Of a stretch of DNA of 64,000 nucleotides, positions 32,171 through 43,259 are shown piece by piece. Each line of letters starts with the position of its first letter. The first letter of the stretch is position 1. The notes under the pieces are model-generated. The model made no database searches. It was given only the letters and a program-made list of their open reading frames with translations, and was not told where the DNA came from. The stretch comes from Amyloporia xantha (Eukaryota > Basidiomycota > Agaricomycetes > Polyporales > Adustoporiaceae), in the NCBI GenBank assembly GCA_036971615.1, contig JAYKKR010000002.1, positions 1,054,001-1,118,000 of the forward strand. Reading direction: 5' to 3'. The position numbers were made by a program, and so were the translations under genes.

Positions 32171-33113
32171 TAACCTCGTCATCTTCCTCGCCCTCCGCGT
32201 CCGCATTGTCCACTGGAGTCTTCGCCTTCGCGGCGGTTCCCTTCATCTTCTTGCTAGATGGGCCCGCCTTCGCCTGGGAACGGGTACACCGCACCTCCGT
32301 TTGCATCTCGTCTGTAGGCGACTTCCTCGCGGTCGGCCTGCTGCCCTTAGCATCCTTGGCGGCTTTGCTGGAGGGGTCTTGCCCACCGGCTTCTTTGATG
32401 ACTTTGCACCTGGCTTGCTCATCCCAGCAGTAGCCTTCCGACTCTTCGGCGCATTTCCTGGAACAATGACAATGTCATCTTCATCCTCCCTCGACGCTGT
32501 CGTCTCTTTGGAAGGACGCCGAGACATGGCGCCCGCATCGTCGTGCTTCCCCTGCTTCGCCACCTTTCCCTTGCTCCCCTCCGCCTGTCGATCCTCCCCC
32601 TTCCCCAATGCCACATCACTTGAACGCTTCCGCAAACCTGTGCTCGAAGTGTTAGCAATGACGTGGCGCTAGATCACCATCCACTTGCCTTTCCACCATT
32701 GATTTTCCCCCAGGTTCTCGACAAGGAAATCGCCTCGCCACACGTACTTGGAGAGCCGGTGCATCTCGATGAGCGGATCGTCGGGCTTGATGGCGGCGAT
32801 ATTGGTAATGACGTTGGTTGCGGTTGCGAGGGAGAACTGTGCCATCGCGCTCACCAGGAGCGGAGGCACCCGCAGTCCATTGCGCGAGCTGAGCGCCTTC
32901 AGCGGCACGAAAACATCGTTCTGAAAAAGAATCAGCACGTCCATGGGATGTGCATGTCAAATGAAACACATGGCGTTCACTTACCACCTCTTTCCACAGT
33001 GCTGATTCAAACTCTTGATAGCGGGGATCTCCTCGGGGCAGCGCGACCTTCAACACCTCTTCAATGTGTGCGGTGGTGAGCAGGATGGAGGGTTGGATGG
33101 ACGCAACAGACAT
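32171..33113 (-). CDS. First exons of the split host gene (conserved N-terminal region)
   Basis: Exon 1 is 33,113-32,985 (Met SVASIQPSILLTTAHIEEV). A 64-nt intron leads to exon 2 from 32,920 (NDVFVPLKALSSRNGLRVPP … RLSKYVWRGDFLVENLG). A GC-AG intron (GCAAGT donor near 32,690) leads to exon 3 with a Lys/Ser-rich disordered segment. Within exon 3 the frame changes once (first frame ends at 32,243; the second runs KSPTDEMQTEVRCTRSQ … GEEDDEV), so a small indel or an unrecognised intron lies around 32,300-32,400. At 32,171 the large element begins. Beyond it, at 9,880, the frame resumes (VKVLDPSEKYYES). The N-terminal part looks folded but is not recognised. The gene as a whole would encode an N-terminal domain, a Zn2Cys6-like cluster and a coiled coil. 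Confidence 0.6.
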
Positions 33114-33164
33114 GACAGCAGAGGAATGGGGGTAGCAGAGTGGACAGTGGTGGCGGTAAGAGTC

Positions 33165-34808
33165 ATCAGGAAAAACACTTTTGCTCTAGGTTCACCTGGG
33201 TCACTCTGGCAGACCTGAGATTTCTCAGGTTGTCTCAGGTCATCTCAGGTTACCCCAGGTCAACTTGAGTGGCTTTGAGATTTGACACATCTCTTACTCA
33301 ATGATTTTGTGTAATTTTGCACTCTGAACCATGTCATAATATTTGCAGACAGTTTGGTATATATATGTATCCAACCATTTACACCAAATGTAGTTGTTTG
33401 TCAATTGAATGCTAAGCCATTCACTTTACCAGTAGTGAGAACTATTACTAACAAATATATCATAGAATATGAGCAGTATGAAGACAGAACAATTTTTCTC
33501 CACCAGCAATCTGTGCTTAAGCCGTCTGGGAGTAGAATTGTTCTCACAATAGAGAATACAAGTGGACAAATAGTTACTATGAAAAAGAGCAATGGTAAGG
33601 TGGTATTGACACAGTATAGCACTTAGAATATGTATTCTGTACATTCTAATTAATACAAAAGTCCAGAGCCAGCCTGAGGGATAGAATGAGCAATATTGAG
33701 GTAACAGAGGCTTTAAATGTAAGAAATGAGCGTGTTATGATGCACTGGTTAAAGGTCATGTGACCTTCCATATAAGGAAGCGTGCCCCGGCACGCTTCCT
33801 TATTCGGAAGGTCACATGACATTCACATGATCTGCCACGTCTTCATTCCACAGCAGTCACTGCGCTCATTTCTCTTCTAACTCCTTCACTCTCGCCTTTG
33901 CTGTCCTGCTGTCACTTCTACTTTGGCTCCCTCTGGTCTATTTATCTCTTCTCTAATCTTCTGGGTGCTCATCTGGTCTGTTGCCTTACTTATACTATCT
34001 AAGCTATCTCTGGGCTGGCATGAGGAGTAACACTTCACAGGACTGGTTGGATGCTGTTGACCTGAAAGGCGATATGTGTGTGTCTTCTTTCTTTATCTCC
34101 AACTATAGTCTTACTTATCAGTACTGACTATAGCCATACAGTGACAACACAAAGTAAGTCTACTCATCTTTTCAATGCTGATGCTGATGTATCACAGTGC
34201 ATGACAGATATTACTTGTACTCAGTGTGCACGCTCTCTCTCTGTGAGAAGTTGTAGCAATTGGTGAGTGGACATGTCTAAGCTTATATTGATCTTCCATT
34301 CATACTTCAATCTCTCAGCTGTTCTTAAACTTCACAATTCTTTTCACCATCTGCCTATGCTCCAATTCTGTCTGAGATTGTAATGTGAGTAACTCTGTTT
34401 CTTTGCTTTTGAAGCTCTCATTACTGAAACTTATTATATCATATTGATAGTAATGAATGGTAAGTATCTTGCATATTTCTCCTTCTAGTATTTCACAAAT
34501 ATATGTTACATTTATTTGTGTCATATCTGTATTGTATTATATCTGAATATATTTATATGCTGTCTTTCATAAGTGTGAAATGAAGTGATTCCAAGGATAT
34601 TGAGACTGAAATATGGTATATCCTGAGTCAACCTAGGACTGACCTCAGGTCTGACTCAGGTCAACCTGGGTTCCAAAACCTAAATAACTTTTCTCTAAGA
34701 GCAACCTGGGTTGCTCTGAGTGCTCTGAGTACTCTGGGTGCTCTGAGTGCCCTAGGGCAGCCTAGGTCACTCCTAGGTCAACCTAGGGCAAAAGGGGTTT
34801 TTCCTGAT
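33165..34808. mobile_element. TIR element of about 1.64 kb, non-autonomous
   Basis: The ends are inverted copies: ATCAGGAAAAACACTTTTGC at 33,165 and the reverse complement of TTTTTCCTGAT at 34,808, with similarity continuing for about 45 bp (CTAGGTTNACCTNGG). Both subterminal regions are full of CAGGT/ACCTG and CTCTGAGTG/CTCAGGT words. A 90-codon open frame at 33,354-33,626 has no recognisable motif. A near-perfect palindrome is at 33,755-33,820. No transposase was seen and no target duplication is certain. It interrupts the 5' side of the gene at 34,811. Confidence 0.55.
33755..33820. repeat. Near-perfect 66-bp palindrome
   Basis: Arms of 32 bp (33,755-33,786 and 33,789-33,820) start GTCATGTGACCTTCC and differ at only two positions, with a 2-nt centre. 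It could extrude as a cruciform. Confidence 0.9.
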
Positions 34809-34810
34809 AT

Positions 34811-35850
34811 GGTCGTGGAGATGTTTTGACTTCGACGCTACACAGGAGGAGTCCGATCCCCAGTCCCGTCCCATTTTGGACTTGTCGCCTTCGCCCACAG
34901 CCACGCCTGCGACATCCCGAGTGCCATTTGACTTGCCATCCTCGCCATCCAAGCCTCCACCCCCAAAACATTTCTGCTTCGCCCAGTCCCCCACGCCGGT
35001 ATCTCCTGACAATCACAATGCAATGTTCAATTTATCACCCCAGGAACGCCCACCATCCCCTGTGCCATTGCGGCCCTCTGCACACAGAGCTGTCGACTTC
35101 GCAATTTCCCCCACCCCCATCTCTCCTGAGCCTCAGCGGCCCTTCCCTCAATGGTTGAGGGCTGATTTTGACTTATCACGGTCGCCCTCGCCCTCGCCCT
35201 CTGTGCCATCACGAGACCTGTTCAATATTCCAACATCACCTATCTTGGATTCCCTCGCTGACCCCTATTTCGACTTGGCGCCATCGCCACAGCACACTCC
35301 AAGACCTGGAGGAAACTTCAACATCCCCTTGTCCACTGGCCCTTGTTCGCCATCCACCCACAACCGTGCTGTGTCTAGATCTCCCCCTGACATTGTGCGT
35401 CGGGATTTGCTCGACCTGCCGCCCACTCATTCACCGGGTATGGTCTCATTTGCACCATTAGTCTGATGTACTCATTCATTATATCATTTCAATACAGGAC
35501 CCGTTGCTCTACCGGATGGCGGTGTAGATGGCGGCACGAGTGGCGCCGGGGATGGCACTGGGGATGGCACCGAGTATGGACTCAGGGATGGCGTCGGGGA
35601 TGTCTCTCGCCTGATGTCTTCGCCATTCGCTAACAGCAGAGAAGAGGGCTTCCCTAGCACAAGGGATACCCAAATCATGCATTTGCAAGGGGCAGCTTTG
35701 CAAGAAAAGCTGAAGCGCATTGAAGAAGACATCAATGTCGCCAACACCATCCTCAGGCTCAACCAGCCTATCAAAACTCTGCTCACTGCTCGGCCCCCTC
35801 GCGATGCTGTCAGCCAGGTGGAATCGATGATGTGGGATGGCTATATTTGA
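34811..35850 (+). CDS. Disordered protein with repeated F-[DN]-[LI] … Ser-Pro motifs and C-terminal helix
   Basis: Exon 1 is open from the edge of the TIR element to 35,437 (first Met at 34,876 only by alternative start; the frame extends upstream as CFDFDATQEESDPQ). A 60-nt intron follows, and exon 2 is 35,498-35,850. About nine degenerate units recur every 15-25 residues, for example FDLPSSPS, FNLSPQERPPSP, FAISPTPISPE, FDLSRSPSPSPS, FNIPTSP and FDLAPSPQHTP. Exon 2 adds a Gly/Asp stretch (GGTSGAGDGTGDGTEYG) and a helical end (LQGAALQEKLKRIEEDINVA). The array of Ser/Thr-Pro sites suggests a phosphorylation-controlled docking region. No family recognised. The 5' end appears lost to the element at 33,165-34,808. 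Confidence 0.5.
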
Positions 35851-36059
35851 GTACCATACAATGTAGACAGTAAATATTGGTTATCACACTGTCAATGTAT
35901 CCCATTACTGTCTGTGCTTGAGTAGTCTGATTAGTGATACAAATGAAACATCATGTGAAACTCAACAACAGGCAGTGTTCAAGCATATTTGTCATTGCAA
36001 TGCATACAGTACACACTATGTGAATAGAAATGTCGTAGAAGACATCAGCCGACAGTAGA

Positions 36060-36345
36060 GTTCAGGGAGAATTATAGCGTTGATGTATGGCGCAATGGCC
36101 AACCCATCTGCCCAGGGGTAAAATATAGCCGAACAGAGCAGGCAATAATATAGCGGTAGAATATAGCGCGGTTGGCCGACACATCGCCCCAGAGTATATT
36201 ATAGCGTTGGCCGAAGCTACAGAACAGGCAACAGTATAGCGGTAAAATAGGGTGCGGTGGGCCGACACATCGCCCCAGAGTATATTATACCATTGGCCGA
36301 GGCTACAGCGCAGGCAATATTATGGCGTCGGCCGACGTCCGCTCT
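36060..36345. repeat. Tandem repeat of about 105-120 bp
   Basis: GGCCGACACATCGCCCCAGA followed by GTATATTATA and a variant GGCCGAAGCTACAG occur about two and a half times, with an earlier diverged unit at 36,060-36,170. No coding potential. The stretch 35,851-36,059 before it shows nothing recognisable. Confidence 0.65.
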
Positions 36346-36394
36346 CCTTACACTGTAGGGAAAATATCACCCATATCTCTCCCTATAGTGTAGG

Positions 36395-37690
36395 CTATAG
36401 TGACTGTATGGTGTGTTGGATAGCCAGATAGTCACATGCAATACGGGCTAGTGTTGGATACTGGCCCATATGATGCTACTCTAAGATCAGTTACAATTCC
36501 CAGAGAAGACAACAATGTGATGCTTACCCCCCACCATTTCACAGGATCAGTCACATTGGTCTCTAAAGGACTATCAAGATAGTCCTTGAGCTCCTTTCGT
36601 GGATCCCGAGCCTTGTTTTCAGTCTCCACACGGCTACGCACTGCAGCTTGCAACCATGAGGATGCATATCCTTTGGTCTTGACAGGAGAGCCTTCCACTG
36701 TAGGCTCACTGGACTCTTTGGGTAGAGAGTCATCAGATGATGACTTGGCATAGTCATCAAACTGGAGGTGGCATTAAAGACTTCCACAATGGAATTGAAA
36801 CATGCAGCTCACCACTTCCTCCAAGGTCTGCTTACCAGACTCAAAGTATTCTGACTCCCAGTGTTGTTGAGTATATTCTAGTTTGATGGATGGATCCAAA
36901 GCTATACAACTGTGTCAGTGTGGAAATGGTGTAACGCAAAAGTGATAACATACCAAGACAAATGAAATATATGTCAGATTGATGAATTGACATATACCAC
37001 TTGCACAGCTTGGCAAGACCCTTCTCTATCGCAAATTTAACCCTAGCAAACTTGGGCTGTTTGGCCATTATCTCCCAATGCTGTTGGAGGCATTCCAATG
37101 TTGGAATTGTGCACCAAACAGTTGGGACAGACTCAGATGAGAAAGTGGACTGAGCTTCCCGGCATTCCTATCCTTTTCATTAGCCTGCATTTATTAGACC
37201 TAAACATCCTCACATACCTCCAAGATCTCATGAATGAGCAGGAGAAGCTCCCACTCTCTCTCAGTGATACTAAAATCAGCATACTTCTTCCCTTTAAGAT
37301 CAGGAACCTTGGGGCTATCATCGGCCACCAAGCAGAATTTGTTGACAGCCTATACTCACATAAACATCGCAGAACAACAGAAATGAATTGAAAAAATACT
37401 GGTTTATTTTCAATAACACGATCAATAAGGTCATACATTGAGCCCCATCGTGTCCAAATCCACTTGATCAATTCAAGAGGATCAAGGCCTTCTTCAATAC
37501 AGACCTTGGCAAAGCAACTCTTGGCCTGTGGTGAGGCTCGAACCTAACACAGAATTAGCTCATAGCCTGAATAGAAAATGATATGCATACCTAATTGACA
37601 AGGGCAAGAACTTTACCAAGAAGATCACCTGGATCATAATCCACTGGGTCATCAACTTCAACCTCATCAGGGGATGGAAGATCTTCATTA
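36395..37690 (-). pseudogene. hAT-family transposase relic (C-terminal half)
   Basis: Exons on the minus strand encode a fungal hAT transposase: DPLELIKWIWTRWGSMYDLI, VADDSPKVPDLKGKKYADF, PKFARVKFAIEKGLAKLCKW, ALDPSIKLEYTQQHW, and the dimerisation region DPRKELKDYLDSP … DPVKWWG. After an intron (GTAAGC … GGCCAG) it continues YPTLARIACDYLAIQHTIQS and stops at 36,395. The usual SERAFSSGG ending is missing, so the protein is truncated. At the 5' side it is cut at 37,690 by the Helitron-like element, with acidic codons (EDLPSPDEVEVDDPVDYDPG) adjoining. The N-terminal BED finger and first catalytic residue are not found. Non-functional. Confidence 0.75.
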
Positions 37691-38414
37691 CGATTCCTGA
37701 GGTACGAAGGAAGCGTTTCTCTGGTGAGCAAAAGTCGCGACACCAACTTTTGCGCCCTAAGCGTGGGAACCCACTTCAATACAAAATTTGTATTGTAAGC
37801 GCCCAAGATCCTGGGGTTAGGGTCAGGCTTTTGTTAACGCTGTTGTAAGGTCCCTTGTAGTCTCAATACAAAAGTTTGTTACCCATTACAAAGTTCAATA
37901 CAAACCTGCCAGCACGACGCGACTTGTACAAACAACCCCCAACATTGATGAGATAAGATCCAGCCCATATCTTATCTATGTCCTTGTATGGTATGTCACA
38001 TGATTAGATCATGTGTCTAATCACGTGTGCTTATCCTTGGATATGTGACAGATCAGCGGCCTACTGGCCTTTGAAGTGTGTATACTGTTGGATTGACCAC
38101 ATTCCAATATTTCCATATAAGGAAATGCTTACATCAGGGGGTAGCCATGGCTGTCGAAAGGCTGTCTCCTATTTTTTGAGATTTGTCAGTATTTGTTTGT
38201 AGTCTATAGCCCCAACATACACTTGCCCAAATGCGGAAATATGGCTGTATGTGAGATTTGAAAAATGTGAGATAGGGATTCCAAATGAAGCAGAAAGACA
38301 TTCCCTTATTTTAGGTGATTTTTACGCATTGTTTGAGCCCAGAATGAGCCCAGAATGAGCCTCCCAAGAGCAGAAAAAGTGGTCACATGACCCCAAAGTG
38401 CGAAAATTCTAAGT

Positions 38415-38454
38415 GCGCATAGGGCGATCCGTTCCAGTGGATCGCCCTACGCGC
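38415..38454. repeat. Conserved hairpin module, copy 3
   Basis: GCGCATAGGGCGATCC and GGATCGCCCTACGCGC pair with an 8-nt loop (GTTCCAGT). It is followed by CGTAGATGCGCACGGG and TTGCCGGAAATGG, as in the other copies. Confidence 0.8.
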
Positions 38455-39153
38455 CGTAGATGCGCACGGGAATTGCCGGAAATGGAAAAAAGCGCACTTT
38501 TCTGTGGCTTCAATTCTTAATTAAATTGGCTGAAAATTGGTACACACCTTGGACTATTGTATATCCATCTCCCATTCAAAGATCTAAGGATTTGAGGCCA
38601 TAACGAATATGCTATTCAACGGTCATTGCCTTTTTGAGCTTTAGGCGCCCTTTAAGCGCCCAAGAGCGCGCTCCAATACAGGCCTTTTATCGATTCTTTA
38701 TAGATTTCATTCTCTATAGATACCATTAGAGCCTGTTTGTAATGAGCTTAGAGGTACACAGAAGAGGGCTGCACTCACTTTTGCTGTGTAAAGCTCACCT
38801 GCACTTGAGATGGTTGTCGTCAGAGGGAAAGAGCAGATCTGTCAGATAGTGAGTCATGAGAAAATGCTTACATCAGCAGGTAGCCACAGTGACATCCATA
38901 TTGGTCTTGATTTTCCTGGATTTATTGCTATTTTTGCTTGGCCAGTAGAGCCAATACAAACATGCCCAAATGCGGAAATATGGCTGTATGTGAGATGTGA
39001 AAAATGCGAGATAGGGATTCCAAATGAAGGAGAAAGACATTCCCTTATTTTAGGTGACTTTTGCACCTTTTATGAGCCCAGAATGAGCCCAGCATGAGCC
39101 TCCCAAGAGCAGAAAAAGCGGTCACATGACCCCAAAGTGCGAAAATTCTAAGT

Positions 39154-39193
39154 GCGCATAGGGCGATCCGTTCCAGTGGATCGCCCTACGCGC
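39154..39193. repeat. Conserved hairpin module, copy 4
   Basis: The stem-loop is identical to the copy at 38,415 and belongs to the internal duplication of this element. Confidence 0.8.
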
Positions 39194-41736
39194 CGTAGAC
39201 GCGCACGGGAATTGCCGGAAATGGAAAAAAGCGCACTTTGCTGTGGCTTCAATTCTTAATTAAAATGGCTGAAAATTGGTACAGACCTTGGACTATGGTG
39301 TATCCATCTCCCATTCAAAGTTCTAAGGATTTGAGGCCATAATGAATATGCTATTCAATGAGCATTGCCTTTCCGAGTGTCAGCCACTTTTTAGGCGCCC
39401 AAAAATGCGCTCCAAGCGCAAGCCTGTAAACACGGCTTTATCTGTTCTTTATAGACTTCATTGTAAGCCTGCTAAATAGATATCATTAGAGCATGTTTGT
39501 AAGGACCTTAGAGAGCTTTGCACTGTATTTAGAGCAGGTTTGTATGACCCCTAGAATGACTTGAATGGTGATTGGTGCGACATTGTATGCTGATTGAACT
39601 AGGTTTGTATGATAATTGTAGTGAGTTTGTATGATCATTAGAGTAGATTTGTATGGTGATTAGAGCAAGTTTGTAGTGTCAGTACAATACATTTCTATGG
39701 TCATTGGAGTGACTTTGTATGATAATTAGACTTAGTTTGTAGGGTCATTAGAGCAACTTTGTATGTGGATTAGAGTGAGTTTGTACAGTGATTAGAGCAA
39801 GTTTGTATGGTGATTAGAGTGCCTTTGTATGGAGATTAGAATGACTTTCTATGATAATTAGAGTCAGTTTGTATGATGATTAGAATGGATTTGTATGGTT
39901 ATTAGAGTGAGTTTGTATGGTCATTACAATCACTTTGTAAGGTCATTAGAGTAAGTTTGTATGGTCATTACAATCACTTTGTAAGGTCATTAGAGTGAGT
40001 TTGTATTGTTATTACAGTAAGTTTGTATGGTCATTACAATGACTTTGTATGGGGATTAGAGTAAGTTTGTATGTTGATTAGAGTAAGTTTGTATGGTCAT
40101 TAGAATAAGTTTGTATGATGATTACATTGAGTTTATATGATCATTAGAATGACTTGTATAGTCAATACAATATGATTCTATGGTGATTAGGGTGAACTAG
40201 AGTAACTTTATATGATCATTAGAGTCAGATTCAATGGTGATTAGTGTAGGTTTGTATGATACTTATGGTGACTTTGTAGGGTCAGTACAATACATTTGAA
40301 TGATAATTAGGATAAGTTTGTATGCTTAGTATGATGAGTTTGTGTGGTGATTCCAGTTAGTTGTAGTGCCATTAGAGCACATATGTATGGTCATTACACT
40401 GACTTTGAATGCAAAGGTGTCTGATATGACTTTCAAATGGTAATTAGAGCAAATTTGTAATGTCATTACAAAGTGGGTGAAATACATAATGGTCCCATTT
40501 GAAAGGCAAGATTGACTTGATAAGTAAATGTTGTAATGACATTAGAAAGGTTTGTATGTGGTCAGTGTGGAAAATCACTTTTATATTCCATCAGATAGAA
40601 CCTACTTACTTCATTAGGAAAAGTTGTAATGTTTGTATTGGAATTCTCAATACTTACTGAGATATGGCTGTTGTAAGATTTGGTGAATAAATGGCATTGT
40701 TATAGCTAGCGCAGGTTTGCATTGCGGTTAGAGTGAATATGTATGGTCTCAAAAGCAGGTTTGTATGGTCAAGAGCAAGCTGATGTAATCATGAGGATGA
40801 CTTCATACTCTCATTAGAGTGAGTTTGTAATGTTATTACAAAATGTGAAAAATACATAGTAGGCTCATCTGATAGAGAATCTTCATTTTGTAAGTAATTG
40901 TTCTAATGACACTACAAGAGTTTCTAATGGGTTAGGATAAAAAATTACTTTTACACTCCATCAGACAGAACTCACTTACTTCATTAGGAAATGTTGTAAC
41001 ATGTGTATTGAGATTCTCAATATTCACTGACATACACCTGTATCAAGATCCAGTTTCAATTTTTGTAATATCTTTGCAGTCTGTTTCTATGACTGTTGTC
41101 ATGTGCTTGTAAAGTTAATATAGTAGGTTGGTACACTTATTGGGATTAGTTTTCAGAGCCATCAGATTGTCTCTATTAGTTTGTAGAGTCAATGTCTGAA
41201 GAGTAATCAGAGGCAAGTGATCCAATTGTAATGAAAATCTTATATTATTGAACCTTGTGGGGCAATAATGGAAGACAGCACTTCAAAATCCTCAGGAATT
41301 GTCCTGCCATTTATTGGCCCGCTCCCACCAAGTGCAGATGGAACCTGTAGCTATTCTTCTATATAATGGAAATGTTTCCACAGTAGCGCATGGAATACAC
41401 GAAGTTGGACTCTCTCATCTTCATAAAAACAGCCAAAAAGCGAAATTTGAATCGAAGATCTAAAAGTAGTCTGAAGCTGAAATGCATAACTATGAGGTCT
41501 TATCCAAGGCAACATAGGTCTGGCTTTCACATGGACATAATTACATGTAAATCAGATGAAAGCCTGAGCTAAAAACACATTTCGGACGAGGATAGAGAGA
41601 GAATGAAGTGATCTTATTAGACGCGTGGTGTCACATCACACTTGCCAAATTGGGCCGAGGAAGCAAACGGCTCCCGGAGACGTTTCTCAGAGGATTCTGG
41701 CCGTTCACTTGGTTCTTGGTTACTTCTTTTGCAAAA

Positions 41737-43092
41737 ATGCCTGGCCGTGCTAATTCAAAGTCAAAGAAGCATCAGATTCAAGTCACTCTAGAAGAAGAAT
41801 GGATGGGAAAGGCAGTCGAGCGATACAGGCAGGAGCAGGAGAAAGACGAGTCAGAGACATCAGGGAAGAAAGGTCTCCGTGAGATGTGCAAGATGATGGA
41901 GGAGGAATGCTACAGGGTAACGAAGAAGCATGTTCATCTCGACAGAACAACTCTGGGATGTTGGGTCAAGGGAGGAAGAAGTATCAGTGGATTCAATGCA
42001 GCAAAAGGCTGGCTCACCGAGGAAGAATCAGACGCAGTTCTCACATATGCAATCCAGCTTGCACTGCGTGGATTTCCCCTCAGTCACCGTCGCATCAGGG
42101 AGCATGTCAAGGAAATCTGCAAGAGCCGCTATGGTGACAGATTCCCCGACACAGGGCTGGGCCGGTGATGGTCAGATTGCTTTGTCGAGAAGCACTCTGA
42201 TCGCCTCAAGCCATATTGGTCACATTCACTCGACACCTCTCGTGCGCGTGGTGTCAACCCTACAAACCATAACTCATATTTCGATTTTCTTGAGGCGGCG
42301 ATCAAGGGAGAGGACGGAGAAGAGCCAATTGCACCGGAATGCATATATGGCACAGACGAAACAGGCATTCAGAAGGGCATCGGTGTGTCTGAACGGGTCT
42401 TTGGCCCTGCCAGAAAAACGGTACAACATCAGCAGCGCAGTGGGGATAGGGAAAATATTACCATCATTGTGACAATATGTGCCGATGGAACATCCCTACC
42501 ACCAGCAGTAATCTTCAAGGGTGATAGCTTCCAGACGAGTTGGCAGCAAGAAAACCCCCTTCATGCATCATCAGTATATCAGTTATATTTGGAATCAACA
42601 TATCTAATCTTCTATTAATTTGCTAGCCTCGGGTACTCGAAGAAAGGCTACACAAATGGCAAAATTGGCGTAGCTTGGATCAAGCAATTTGACGAACAGA
42701 CCCATCGCAAAGCCGCAGGTCGCCGCAGACTACTCCTTGTGGATGGTCACAACTCGCATTACACTCGTGGTTTCCTTGAGTATGCTCGCACTCACCGTAT
42801 TTGGGTAGTCTGCTACCCATCGCACTCTACACATGTTTATCAAGGTCTTGATGTAGTCGTGTTCAGCATCCTGAAAAGATGCTGGAGTGATGAACGAGAC
42901 CAATTGGAGCGCGCAACAGGTCAGAAGGTTACCAAATCAAATGTATTGGTGCCACAGTGGCACAATGCACACTTTGACAGTGGCACAATAGACCTTCTGT
43001 CCATTGTGCCACTCCCCATTGTTCTACTTCCATTGTGCCACCCTCTATTGTTCTCTATCTCTATTGTTCTCTATCATATATATAGGCCCTAG
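41737..43092 (+). pseudogene. pogo-type (Tc1/mariner superfamily) transposase relic
   Basis: From Met at 41,737 (MPGRANSKSKKHQIQ) the protein has a helix-turn-helix and CENP-B-like DNA-binding region (KHVHLDRTTLGCWVKGG, GWLTEEESDAVLTYAIQLA). An in-frame TGA at 42,166-42,168 breaks it. Then come the DDE domain pieces YGTDETGIQKG (first Asp), VTICADGTSLPPAVIFKG, a likely intron (from GTATAT near 42,572 to TTTGCTAG near 42,628), LGYSKKGYTNGKIG, and LLVDGHNSHYTRGF (second Asp, DxHxSH) with YPSHSTHVYQGLDVVVFS. The join across the intron is one base out of frame, a second lesion. The 3' part runs into AT-rich sequence with GTGGCACAAT/ATTGTGCCAC inverted words (42,950-43,065). No TIRs were securely found. 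Confidence 0.75.
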
Positions 43093-43106
43093 AGTCCTCA
43101 GCCTGG

Positions 43107-43192
43107 TCCCCACCAGTTGCTTACTTTGGACTCTAGGTATGTTGTATCCCTTACATCCTTAATACACCAGTTGCTTACTTTGGACTCTAGCC
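43107..43192. repeat. Short direct repeats next to the truncated end of copy B
   Basis: CACCAGTTGCTTACTTTGGA followed by CTCTAG occurs at about 43,110 and about 43,168. The sequence from here to 43,259 has no counterpart in copy A and shows no gene. It borders the point where copy B begins. Confidence 0.6.
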
Positions 43193-43259
43193 CACTTGTG
43201 GCTCTCTCAGTCCCTTAGTGCTGCGCCTTAGCTGTTAGCTGCGCCTTAGCCATTTGACA

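Larger units (their letters stand above)
37691..41332 (+). mobile_element. Non-autonomous Helitron-like element, opposite orientation
   Basis: It starts CGATTCCTGAGG at 37,691 after …TTCATTA and ends CCCGCTCCCACCAAG at 41,332 before TGCAG, again an A|T insertion. It is a mirror-oriented, longer version of 6,221-8,972: the 24-bp minisatellite is at about 39,480-40,440, and the hairpin module is present twice (38,415-38,454 and 39,154-39,193) because a block of about 740 bp (about 38,230-38,700 and about 38,975-39,430) is duplicated. No transposase. It interrupts the hAT relic. Confidence 0.75.
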
